Of a stretch of DNA of 64,000 nt, positions 23,901 through 36,270 are shown piece by piece. Both the position numbers and the translations under genes were made by a program. The stretch comes from Takifugu bimaculatus. Its lineage: Eukaryota; Chordata; Actinopteri; Tetraodontiformes; Tetraodontidae. The DNA lies in the NCBI GenBank assembly GCA_004026145.2, contig CP034976.1:6254296-6318295 (forward strand), read 5' to 3'. How positions within the stretch are numbered: position 1 is the stretch's first letter; each line of letters starts with the position of its first letter. The notes beneath the pieces are model-generated. The model was given only the letters and a program-made list of their open reading frames with translations, was not told the origin of the DNA and did no database searches.

Positions 23901-25430
23901 CGGGGAAAGGGGGGGAAAGAGAACCGCGTGCAGTGGCTCCATTCATCGCCTGTCCTGTTTCATTCACACGCTTGTGATTCTCTATCATGCTCCTCTCAGC
24001 GGCCGTCAAGAGGTCGGCTGGCATTGAAACAAATCTCTCATATTCTGCTTTTTGATTTCGTTCCTTCTCCCTGTCGTCTCTCCTATTAGCTTATTCATTC
24101 TTCACATGTGACTGCCAGCCTGTTAAGGTCATATTAAAGCAAAGCAATCCACTTTAAATGGTTATCTACGACGCGCATTAAAAAGCTCTTTGCTGCCCTT
24201 TAAATATTGTGATTGGGTTATAGGGGGGGTCGCTGTTTCAGAGCGCTGATCGCTCTCCCAGGAGTCCGCTTCGGAATATAAATTGAGTAATATTATAAAG
24301 GCGGGCACTCCAGAAGGACTGGGTAATGAATAGGATTCATGATCTGAGGAGGAACAGGAGGTCATGCAATGAAGTGAAATACTCTAATAACTCCAATCCA
24401 AACCCACTCAGATGATGATACATTAACTGAGCCCCTCGTATTGCTGGGTTTTTCTTTTTTTTCCTCTCTTCTTGCCGGACTGTATGAGAATTACATCAAT
24501 TTCAAGCCGCTCGCTGTGACAAAAAAGAGAGGAGGGGGGGGGCGGAAGTGGTGATCCGGGTGGTAATAGTTATTTAAAGTTCCTGTTTAGGCTCTAATGT
24601 CAAGGCCACCTCCAACAGTGCTGCGGGGTCGGATCAAATCTCCGCAAATCTTGTAATCTTCTGGAGAGACGTGAATAAAAAAAAAGCAGATTTGTATTGT
24701 ATTACTCCTGCAATTTCATGATCTTCTGCAAACGTCTCAAGAAAATGTGCCGGGCAGATCAGAAAACTGATTAATTTACTCCCACCGAGAACCCGAACAC
24801 AAGATATTAAGATTTGAGACCTAATCCCCCTGCGATTATGATTTTTTTCTTATTTGAGAGGAATTAAATTCATCATCTGACACAGTAAGCTGTGTGTATC
24901 TGAGGTGGGCCGCGGACAGTTTTGCATGTTATCCCTGGAGATCGGAGCAGAGTCCGTCTTATACCTGTGCTCGAGTGATTATTCGTTATTTAACTGGGAT
25001 TAACGTTCCAGCTTTGTTTCGTCAGGACTCGCACTGGTACCAGAGACTACTTCCAGGGTGCCACCTGCTCTTTGGGAGAAACAGGCTAACGTTCCAATAC
25101 GCTCATTTATCGTAAATTAACCTCCTGTAAAGGCCTTGCACTGCTCCTACTTTGTTGGATTTAGTTAATAAAGCAGAGGTGGGTCTTTTTTGAGTGAAAG
25201 TTGTGAGGTGGGCAGAACTGAGGGGCTTTTAATAGGAAGCCGTCAGCTCTCTCCCTCTCACTGGATGGTGATGGAGAATGTGGGATCACAGGAATGAGAG
25301 CAGCTTCTCGCAATCAAGCCCAGAGAAAACAGTTAATTCCACATGTGATGACACCGGCCTGGCAAGCACAACAGTTTAGGAGTGCTGACACTGACAAGTA
25401 ATGACAGGCTGAATGGACAAAGGATAGGGA
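20961..25430. other. Non-coding interval with enhancer-like blocks
   Basis: No exon is supported. The segment 22700-23030 is unique, with GATATATCA, ATTGATAT and TCAATCATTC words and an ATGCTAAT octamer-like site at 23018-23025. The segment about 24240-24420 is similar. G-runs occur at 22605-22616 and 24532-24541. Confidence 0.4.
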
Positions 25431-25731
25431 ATGTGTGTGTGTGTGTGTCTCCTTGTATTTTATTGAGTATCAAAATACTCATTCTAGTAAGGACTTCGGA
25501 TTGGATTAGGATTTTTGTAAAGTGGGAACCTTTTTGAGGGTCTCCACAAATTCAAAGAACTGTTTGAGGCTTACGAGGTGGTTTTAAGGTTGAGGAGTGA
25601 ATTGTGTTACCAATAGGGGTGAGGTTAAAGGGTTAGATTTAGGGTTAGGGTTAGGGTATGGAGCTGGGCAATGTATTACATCTATGAACACTTATGTCCC
25701 ACAAAGACAGAAAAACGAGAATGTGTGTGTG
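25431..25731. mobile_element. Dispersed TG-flanked fish element with TTAGGG-like core
   Basis: The element starts at a TG run (25432-25448) with 'CTCCTTGTATTTTATTGAG', contains GTTAGGG units (25640-25656) and ends with 'GTCCCACAAAGACAGAAAAACG' spread over 25697-25718 plus another TG run (25722-25730). I recognise the ends as those of a common fish interspersed sequence (GTCCTCACAAAGATAGAAAAAC…TGTGTGTG) whose interior is rich in CCCTAA/TTAGGG. How it is copied is unclear, and I cannot see target-site duplications. The telomere-like words are part of the element and are not evidence of a chromosome fusion. Confidence 0.6.
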
Positions 25732-28700
25732 GTTTGGTGCTGGTCAGAGGGGGAAAGAACAGAGTCCAGAGACGAGAAACTCAAGTATGAGTGAGAGAGT
25801 GGACACAAGAAAGACGCACCTGCTTCGCTGCTATGGCTTCTCTGCATCTGGGCCAAAATACCATTATTGTAAGTGTCAGAGGTGCGAGTGGAATCAGCCA
25901 CAGCGCGACGGCTTTGAGTGGCTTGTGAAGGAAACGCGCAAGTTCCTTCAGGAACAGGCTTGTCCGAGTTGGCCGCCCATTCTTCCGGTCTCCTTTGTGG
26001 CTCTGCCTCTCTGTCCATCCTCCCTGCTTTTATTTTGCTTTTAAATTGCACACGATCTCTAACGTCGCCGGGCCTCTCCTTCGTCGCAGGTCGCCGACCT
26101 CCGTGCCGCTCAGATAATAGATACATCCTCCGTTTGTCTTGTGGCAAAATGCTGGTCCGCCACAGTCCAGTAACCCGCCATTGTCACACTGGCTGAGGCA
26201 ATTAAGGAAAATGGCGGATAAAGCCCGGCCGCATCCTCTCAATATTTATTACATCCTCGTTGTGAAAAGAGCTATTTAGTGGCCGTATTGAAAATGATCG
26301 CTAACGCAATTACAAGTGCATTTAGAACACAGAGCGAAAGAAAATGGAGATGACCCTCGTGAGAGGGGATAACGGATGGAAGTTCCAGTGTCTGACGATG
26401 AAAGAGACTTCCCTCCATCTGCCATTAAAGAGAAAACTGCAAGTTCCCGTCAGCATTTCTTTTCAAATCCAATGTTCATTTGATTACATAATCCATCCAA
26501 AGTCCAGCGTTTTAAGATGCACACACACACACACATAAAAAAAATACAAACACTTCAATTATATTGCGGGTCGGTGTCCAGGAAGTTTGGCTTGTGTTGA
26601 TGACATAGCCAAGAGTTGCATACATTCAGCCCTAACCCTCATGAAAGGGGGCCCCAAAATAGGAGCGGTGATTCAAACAGGAAAACGGTTCTGTTGACAT
26701 CGGGCCCTCAGCACATGCAGCTAAGTATAGAGTCACAAAGGCGCCATTAGAAGACAGGAAGATGTGTGCTGTGTTTGTGGAGAGAAAATCGCAGTTTTGC
26801 CAGGTAAATCTAGTGATGCATTATTGGTTATCTTGAACCAGTAGCAGGGGGTCGACACCAGGTGCTAGCAGCCTTAGCAGGAAGTGCGAGCGCATCGGGA
26901 GGAAACAGCACAAATGTAACAGTTGCATCGCTCTGGTTTGTTGACACTTCTAAAGACTCCTTTTCCTCACTCGGGCTTTTCATTCTCAGATCTAGTGCCA
27001 CGGCAACGGTGCTGCTTCTCCTTCAGAATCCTCTCCCACAGCTTTGTTCGGGGTGACCTCTGACCCTAAAAGTTGGGACAAACATATATGTAAAATTAAA
27101 AATCTCTGGTTTAGCCACAGGAGGACATCAGATACGCCACCAGCTTGGTGAGAGATCGGTTTTATAGGCCGGTTTAGTTCAGGACAGACAGGTACAGACA
27201 TCCGTCTCCTGGAGACGGTGACTTTGAGCGAGTCTGCAGACTGCAAGGTTACGTAGCCATGCAGGATATTCCATCACCCCGCGCTGGAGCACTGACTCCT
27301 GCATGTCTGCAGGCTGGACTCAGTCTCTGCAAACCACTTTCCTCTGTGAGGACCAGCCTGCTGACATCTTGGAGCCAGTCCCTCTGTCCCCCCTCTCTCT
27401 CTCCCTCTCTTGCCATCTCTCTTAATTGACTCCCCAGTTTGATAACACGTGCCTGTCTGATCGGAGCCGGGCTGTCTCGCTGATGCTCAGAGGAACGTGC
27501 CTCTTCAATAGCAGATCAATTAGTCTATTAAGATAACCGGGGACACGGATCCTCTCCTTCGGCTCCTATCTGAAATATATCTCGTTAACGACATCTTAAA
27601 TATTCTTAAACTTTCTCCAAGATAAACTCTGCGATTGTGGTATCGCTCCTAATTGTTATGTATATGCTCGATCATGCATAAACGCTCTGAGATGGAGACA
27701 GATGGCAAGTCTTATTATTTTTATATGCCTGTGTTTAATCTTGAGCCATGACAGGTGGCTTGAATATTCATTTCATTTTGATAATTCCACAGATTACTCC
27801 AGGCGGTCTTAAGGCTTCACCCGGCAAGACAAGAATCGCAAAGTGGGTTTAGGCAGTTTAGGTCCCTGAAGATTGCCCCAGGTTCGACGTTGTCCTCTGC
27901 AGCTGTTTGATATTTAAGTTTTCGTGAAATTTCTTTAATTCCTAAAGTGGTGGGAAATTGACAGAACTGTTGCTAAGACCTGCTGGGTTGCCGGGCAGAG
28001 GGCAACTCTGAGTGTGGAGCAATAACCAGGTTGACCTGCGGGTCAGCTGACTGCACATCATCACCCCAGCGGCACAAATTGGGCTCCTCCACTTTGCCGG
28101 GGTCGCGCGTGGCGCTCGTGTCCTTCCCAAAGCAACTTTTATAGCGGCTGGTGGAAAAAGCCTCCAAGCCCAGAGGTCAGAGGCCAACACGCTGATGGAT
28201 TATGGGGGTTTTGGCCGTACCCTTTGCTGCTGACAGGCTTTATTGGTCGGGAGGATGAGCTTGTAAGCCTTTATATATAATTATTGTATTAAGGCCATTG
28301 TGGCCTGGCCTCTCTGGCACTTGTCCCTGGATCAATGTGGAGATAATTTCAGAAATGAATAGTTAGCATCGATCCGCCTGCCTTTTGTGATGGCTTATCA
28401 GCTCCTCGGACAGGTCACTGTAGATTATTGTGCCGTTGTCATATATGGTTTCTGTCACTTCTGCCTTCTTTTTTAAGCTGACCTGGTTCAAACAAAGACA
28501 ATTCAATTTGCAGTTGATTTTCTTCCTTTTTTTCCCTCCTCCACCGCTACACAATGAGCAATAAATCAAGGCGGTTTGTGCGTTTTATCTCCTTGGCTCA
28601 TGCTGCTGGTGGGACACCCGGGCGTTGGGCTGGTCTCCGAGGACTACGGGGGGGAGCGGAGGAAGGGCCGGAGTCAGCATTTGAACTCTGGCTGAAGGAT

Positions 28701-29230
28701 TGAGCGAGCCTTGGTTCAGACAAACTGGCGACCTTAAGGCCCAGGATCGAGGTGGAGGGAGCGGCGCATCGTCTTGGCCATCCCATTGTTAGCTTCCTCA
28801 GTCCATCGAGCGGCTTTTGCTTGAACTACACCATCATGCAAACTCTCTGCAGCTTTCTTTGCAGTTTCTTTGTTTAAGCAGAGAGACAGGACTCCCTCCC
28901 CCCCCCCACCTCGGTTGGGTGTCATGTTTGTACTTTCCCCTCTTGCCTTTTAAACTGTGAATGACAAGATGTATCCATCAGAGGGGCTGGAGCTCGATTT
29001 CAATAGCTGCTCTGGGGGAATCATTCAGAGAAATGTAATTTACTCACTATTGGTCAGTTTGACCCATGACCTCATTCACTTGACAGGGTTGCCATAGAAA
29101 CCCTTGAACGAGAGCAGGAAGTTGGTCAGATAAGCATCATTTCAGACGCTCATCCGATACAAATAAAAGCCCAGGCGGCAGAAGAGGGGGAGGAAGAAAC
29201 CGAGTGGAACAAACTGCATTTACACCGCGT
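25732..29230. other. Non-coding interval
   Basis: This is unique sequence with overlapping chance frames at 25690-26240 and no domain. A small (CA)n run is at 26519-26535, and a CT-rich patch at 27390-27422. Confidence 0.4.
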
Positions 29231-29254
29231 TCAGGACACGAGGCTCCGCTCGAC

Positions 29255-29480
29255 TTGATCATTACATAATTATATCAACACTGCTATTTGTCATAACTGT
29301 CAGACAGTCACTTTGCCTCAGCGCTGCAGATTAATTACAGCCAATTATATCAGAAGTGGTCTCAAACTAATTAATCATACAGTTACACGGCTCTAATAGC
29401 CGAGGGATCAAAGAAAACAAATGACTATCATACATCATTTCAATTAACCAGTGTGATGGATTAATTAGCGCTCTGTCATT
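29255..29480. promoter_or_regulatory. Candidate developmental enhancer: cluster of TAATTA and TGACAG-type sites
   Basis: Three TAATTA words (29332-29337, 29368-29373, 29462-29467) and an ATAATTAT lie within about 200 bp, next to a CTGTCAGACAG pair of MEIS/TGIF-type half-sites at about 29298-29308. The block is unique and AT-rich with no open frame. The sites are seen; enhancer function is inferred and needs cross-species conservation. Confidence 0.35.
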
Positions 29481-32400
29481 TTAAACCAGTGGGTGGTGGG
29501 ATATGATGAGGGATGACGGGAGAAGGATATATCCGGGAATCCAAGCGCAGCAGCCTTTTTCATCAGCGAGAGTTCCCTGTGAAATCAAATATCCAACGCC
29601 GGGAGTGAAGACGCTAAACTTATGTCACGTTTCAGCTGTTTACATGGTAGCGGTAACAGGGTACACATTTGTAGCCCCCTGAATGTGGTACGGGTTTTTA
29701 CCGAAGGTCCCAGTCTCTGTATGAACAGGAAAAGTGCACCTCCACCTAGTGGCCCGGCATGGAAACAACAGCGTTCTCTACATTTCGGAAGTTTTCGTTT
29801 CAAAAATTTTAGATAAATGGAACAGCAGGTCGCGTAAATCGGTCGTTATATAACTGACTACTTGACTCAGAATTTCTTGATAAAGAGGTTGTAAGATTTA
29901 TCAGAATTGAACATGCACTGACTGAAAGCTAAATTTAGCCTAATGCTACCGTCACAGGCACATTTTTGACCTGCTGCCTCGTTCATTTTTTAAAAACCAA
30001 AGCAGAAGAAGTGGAGTGGGTCCGCTGGTGACAGATTAGAGCAGGTCAGTGCTGACCCAGACTGTGAGGAGGACGCTCCATCAGTGTCTGCTGCGCCACA
30101 TCCCTCATCTGAAGACAGGAGCTCTTCAGACGCCAGCTTGGGTTTTTCTGAGCTCTTTTTGCAGAATGCGGCACATTTTTGACAGATAAATTCCCCCCAA
30201 ACTTAACGGCCCATAGAGGATTGATAGGGCCCGTATGGTATTAGATCTTTTGTGCTTGTCTTGTTGACTCATAGCGATTGGGCAATATATGTACGTCGTT
30301 GACCTCACTAATGAAACATGGACATTGATTTCTAAACAGGCCATCATTTTGTTTTCCCATGGATCCTGAAGTGGGAGCTCTCATCCAGCATTTGAGGCTG
30401 GAGGCAACAGTTTTCCAGTGGCCAAATCCAACTCAATATGGCCGACACGCTCCTCATTTAAACAAACAAAAGCAGCACATAATGATCAGTGCTGCCATTA
30501 TGGCCAATTGATTTGATCTGGTCCAATGTGCTGTTGATTTTTATCTTTTATGCCCATACAGATGTGTGTCACAGCCTCGATCTGTGTCACAACTCTGAGT
30601 GTGTGTGGCTGAGTCAGTGTGTGTGTCCCTATTCAAACAAATGGGGGCTTGGCACAAAGAGCCTGAAGCACTGCTCGTCCTTTAATTGGCATTTACATAG
30701 GGAGAATCATTAATTTCTACTTCCCTTATTATCTGTCTGTTATCTGTGTCAATGTCAGCAGGCGTCAGTTCACAACTCTCCAGTTGATGCTTCTACCTTC
30801 CTCTTTACTGCTTTAAAGTTTATTACAAACATTCTGGAGTCTCTAGCTTTTTAACTAGACTGATTACTTTGAAGTCAAAACAGAGCTGTTCTGAACGTGT
30901 ACATGCTGGTATATTAGCTTTAGCATTAGCATATTAGATTTCCATGGAAATTCAAAGGAGCAACTAAGAATGCATTTAGATGCTGAAATTAAACATCTAC
31001 AAATGCAGCATTCTGCTAGGGTATTAATAGCACAGCATTAATAGCATACATATGCACATTCCTTTAAAATTGGGCTTAAGTTATTGGTCTGTGTATCAAA
31101 GAGGCCACAAATAAAAAACAAACCCTCAGGAAACTGCAGAAGAGTGTCACTATATATATTTTAGTGCAAATGTTTTGAAGTTTGATTTAAACGGCTGTTT
31201 GCATCATTTAATCTGATGCACATCAGATTTCAAAAGCTGATGACTTGATGGTTTTAAGTATTTCCCTATAGTTGCAACAAAACACCAGAACTGCTGCCGT
31301 AAAGAGCCTCTGCAATCAAAGCACAGATCAGTGAAGCGGGAATGCGCTCATATGTTTAGGAAGAACCTATAACAGCGCCATCTGCCCGGGCTCAAATTTC
31401 ATGTTCAGCAGTTAATAAGGCATCGTGGCAATCAGGAGAAAACGCAGCAACATCAAAATGCCTTTTTGTTTATGATTAGGTTGGGGCCACTGAGATGAAT
31501 TCCACCACTTAGCCTCCATTCAAAAGGGATTATTGAGCTTTATGATGCAGCCTGTGAAATATCAATAGAGTTGGATGGTACTGTCGGGGTTTTGGCGCAC
31601 TGCGCTTTTGTTTGCTTGTAAATGAGCTGCATCAAATTCAATGACCACAGAAGCCATTTACAATGGAGGTCTTGGATGATAGCCACGATGCAAAAATGCA
31701 CGAAGCGAGCACAAGTGCTGGGACGTAGTGCTGGGGTGAAAGCAGTTATCAGTACGCAGGAATGCATCTTTCCTCAGAATCTGAGAAAACACAGAGTTCC
31801 ATCAGTTCCTCATGCTCAAAACGGAATCTCTGCAGGTTGTGCGTCTTCCTCCTATAGACAGCGAGCATGCCTGCAGACCTGCCGGCATCAGAGGACCGGT
31901 CCTTGCAATTACTCTCTGATCATCGCCACAAGCCAGATAATAATTAGAGGCTGACAAAATTCAGAGGCTTGTTGGAGCTATCGATTTCCACACGCTTTCA
32001 CTTTGACAAGATCCAGAAAATAAGACATGAAATGTACTGTCTTCATGAAAGTTTTAGTAAATCAGGCCATTTGGAGAGGCTATCGACGGCTTTGTCATTA
32101 CCATACATATGTGCCCCTTTGATTATTTGCAATAACGGAGTGGCCTTCTCCTGCGTGCCTTTCATGCACCGATAGCTAATGGCTCTATTGGAATATTTGC
32201 AGGTAATTTCAATCACCCCAGTCGCACATATAACCTCGGCGAGGTCATAACGAGATTACTTTCCAATTTGGCGTTGACGAAGACTGCCTGGAGCTCTCAG
32301 CTGAGAAATGTACACGTGAAGGGTGAGAAACGAGAAAAAAAAAACGCACGCAACCCGGGCCTCTTTCAAGTTTCAAAAGATGGCGGCGAGTCCTCAAAGA

Positions 32401-35400
32401 AAATTATCTCCAGGTAAAGAAAGGCGTCAAACGGGAGAATTGGAATTGACGGAGCGGCCGGGGCGGAGCACTCCGTACGCACGCAGGCAAAGTCAAAAGC
32501 AGTTACCTTTGAGTTGCCGTGCGTGTGAGAGATGTGCAGGTCCGGGAGGGGGGGGTGGGGGGGTCATTTCCCTTCCTCGATGGACAGACTATTAACTTTT
32601 TGATTGGCAGCGGGGCTGACGCCGCCTGTTCATCATTGAGCCCTGTCGATTCCCCAGCATCCACAAACAGCACATAAATTCTGAGGCCCGGGTATGAACA
32701 GTGCATCTCAGCATCCTCTGAAAGGGCTGCATCGCAGCGCCATAAAGAAAAACAGCAGTCCTTCACTGACACTGATTTCCTCGCTGGCAAAAAGTCACAG
32801 AAGTAAATGACTTGGAACGCTGCGCCGTGGAGGAGATGCTGAGTGCTGACAGCCATCCTTAAACATCTTTTTTTGGTTTATTTTGTTCCTGTTCTGCTGC
32901 TGACGGACACAAACTTGACTGGATGCGATGATTTCAGTCATTTCTTTCGGTGGCGGCTAGCCCTCAGAGGTATAGCTAACCGATAGAACTTTCCGAACTT
33001 CAACCCTCTTTAATTACCTGGGGCTTTTACGGGAGAATAAAATATGGCTGTCAGGGTTTATGGGGGCAGGAAAAAGGGCTGACCTGTTTTATCTGCCCTT
33101 GCACATGCATCAGTGTAATGATGACAAAACGGGATGTTAACTAATGATTAGTAGAAATGGTTGCAGTTAATTAGTTGGTCCTTCGTTTATCGTTCCATTT
33201 GCACATTTTGGGGCACAATCATTATTAATTAGGGCCATCACGCCGAAAGGGTTGAGGTGGAACCCTACAGCCAAGTTAATCAGGCTGCAATGAAAGCTCC
33301 ATTATCCCGCTTCGTCCCGTTGGCCTGTGATCTATTAGCATTATCTAAAAGCTGTGACGCGGTCAACGACAATGCTGGAAAAAAAAAATCAAAGGGGTAT
33401 AAACAGGATGGCTTTGATCGGCCCCTTTCTTGGACCACTGGTTTATATGGGGGCCTGTCCTGTGATATTGTGTGGCCCTGTGTGTCATTGTGTAAATCTA
33501 AGTGATCGGTATTGAGTGTACTGGAAGTGGTGTTTCAGTGTTTGTGAGCGGGTTCGTCCGTGGGGGAAGTTTGCAAAGTTTGTCTATGTCATCGGAACCG
33601 TGTCTGTCAGAACCATGTGCAAAGAGTTGCAGAAAACAGGCGAAGACAAGGTAAAGACAAAGGATGTCAGAAGGTTTTTAAACATTTAGGGCGTATTTTA
33701 GCTCCACTCCGCCCTCCTCTGGCTCCTGCCTGTCAAAAGTGCAATTTTTCAGATTGAAACTTCTGTTTCAACATTACTTTCCCTTTTTTTTTTTTAATCG
33801 AGAGAGTGATCTTAATAGTTTGCAGCAAAATACTGTCGTTATTGCATAAATGTGGATTTATGTTAGCGTCTACAGGCGTAGAATACAAGCACATCATGCC
33901 GTTTTCGTTAAATTTATCACATTTTTCCGCTCCGCAGGCTTCCTGTAAGCCTCAGCAATCCAAATTCAAAGCAATTGCCATGAAAGAAACATCTATTTCT
34001 ATACTGTGCAGCGTTGCAGCAATATGAGTAAATATGCTGAAAGTCCTGCACCACAGTGAGCTGATTATGCTTGAAACTGGCCACCTTGAAATATTGAGTG
34101 CATTCATCACAAATAACCAGGGAATGGGCACCAAAGTGTAAAGGAGGAAATCAATGCATTCTCCCAGCTTATTTCATGCAAATAAGCTCTGAAGGAATCT
34201 GATATGGTCCAGGCAAGGTTAGAGAAAACACACAAAAAGGGGAGGGGGAGGGGCACTGTCCGGGACCAATCAATAGAATAAACTTGAGAAATGATTTAGA
34301 TGGGGAAGATATGAACAATGAAATAAACAAATAACCTTAAAGGAAATCAATCATATAATTTAAAGAGTAAACGGCCTGAGCTGGGGTGATCTCCCTCATG
34401 GGTTAGACAAATGGAGGATTTTTAATTTCATCATTGATATTATGCCAGACTTGGAGATTTTGCAGATGGCTGCAGCCAGGAGGAGGGGTGAAAAATCAAT
34501 CGAGTCGAGTACTGTGGTCTTAAGAGATGTTAGATATTTACAGCATGCAGGTATGGGGCCTTGTATAAATTTACATTTTAAGAGATAAAAGACCTGTGTA
34601 TTTTATCTTGTTATTGATAATAGAAACTGTCGACTTTTATCCTGTCCCGTCTCGGCCGAGCCGCGTTTGTGTGTGCGACCGGGGGCGAGACGGACAGAAA
34701 ACGGCAGACAGAGCGGCGCTCTGAGGCAATTTCAAGCCTTTATTTTCTTGATATACAAAAGGCAGGCTTTGTGTGTGCCCCCACCCCGCCGCCGCTCCCA
34801 CGTCAAGGCAATCGAGGTGGCATAATTGCATCAGAGGTGCAGAAATACAGGGGTTGCAATTTAAGAGAAGGATGAGAAGAAGAGGGAGAAGGAGCAGAAA
34901 GCTGGTGCGAGAATGAAGAGGGCGGGAAAGGAACCCCAGACAGGTTCATTTACGCCGGCAACTGGGACACAGAGGTTAAGACATTGTGACAAGAGACAAA
35001 GTAAATGTATATGTAAATGCAAGAGGTTGTTATCACTCCTAAAACACTGTGCAGGCTTTTCCCCCGTTTTGGAGACCTAAATTATATTTGGCCCACATGA
35101 AATTCAATTGTCCAACTGTGACCTGCTGCTATGTAAATAGTCCAGGTAATTCTTTAAAACAACTCACTGGTGGCCAAACTCCGAGAGCAAATCACGGCAA
35201 AGTGTTTACATCATTTGAATGATTTGGGACTACTTGCAGCGATCACTCTAATAGACTCCAGCGAGCCAGCTCCCCTCACTCTTTAGGATGGCCAGTTTTG
35301 GGTCGCAGATCACAGGTCAGATGGGATAAATGTGCACACGCTTTGCTGATAGTTTGAGACCATATGGTCAATTTTAGATTTACTGTGGGCACTTTAACTG

Positions 35401-36270
35401 AATTGTGACTTTGAGACAGTCACACACATAATTGCTATTTACCAAATGAGCTTTTTTAAGAAGTGGAACGAGAGGAACGCCATCCATGGCGACAAACATT
35501 AGCAAATCATCATCTCTAACGAGCATTTGAGTGTCTCTGAATAATTTGGTTTTCTTCTCTGTAGGGTTTTGTTTCAGTGACAAACCATTGAAATACAGGC
35601 GATGGCGCGTTGCCATTCCCTGTTGTACCGAAGAATCATTCAGATGTGAATTAAAAACTGAATATTCAGTAAAATGAAAAATAACTACTAAATAACAGAA
35701 TTTTTCTTCTGGAAAAAATAATGTGAGGGAAAAAGCTTTAGCTGAAATATGTGGGGAAATGCAGCTCAGGGCCTTTTTTGCAGCTCACCAAGAGGTGGCG
35801 ATCAAGGCCTCATAAAACCAGCAGGTTAATCTCAGAAAGCATGAAAACACGTCCATGATGGTGGCTCAAATGTAAAAATAAGCAAAAGTCCTAAAAACTA
35901 TTTGAACATAAGTCGAGTTCACAGCTGGTGACCCTAACCCTAACCCTTTACTGCCCCCGGTGGGCAGTGAACACAGGTTTGCAGAGGTGCATTATCTTAA
36001 GTCATTTCCTCTTTCTGGACTCCTGTAGTCTTGAGTTGTGGCCCATTCATGCACTCATAACTTTATCAGGTTGGAGCAAATTTACAATCTTCATTTTGGT
36101 TGCCACCAGCAACCCCCACCCCCCCACCCTCCATGTTGGGCAGTTGTCTGCTGTTAAAAGAGGTGTATCCAGCCAGCGCTTGTCCACTTTAAATTTTAAT
36201 TAACATTTTCCTGTCACCTTTGTTATAGTGACGACACGCATGCATTAAGTGCTATAGTGGAGGCAGACGA
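29481..36270. other. Non-coding interval with enhancer-like blocks
   Basis: No exon is supported. Unique AT-rich stretches include about 31960-32290, 33000-33250 and 34260-34640. A perfect octamer ATGCAAAT lies at 34176-34183, and a G-rich run at 32537-32561. A CCCTAA triplet run occurs at 35932-35947. A minus-strand 117-codon frame (32503-32856) has no recognisable domain. Confidence 0.4.

Noticed and set aside
31374..31392. Additional CTCF-like word (minus strand GGCAGATGGCGC)
   Set aside because: Two mismatches to the core consensus; not strong enough to list with the four full matches.
35932..35947. CCCTAA triplet run as an interstitial telomere
   Set aside because: Too short, and similar words occur inside a common dispersed element in this same window.
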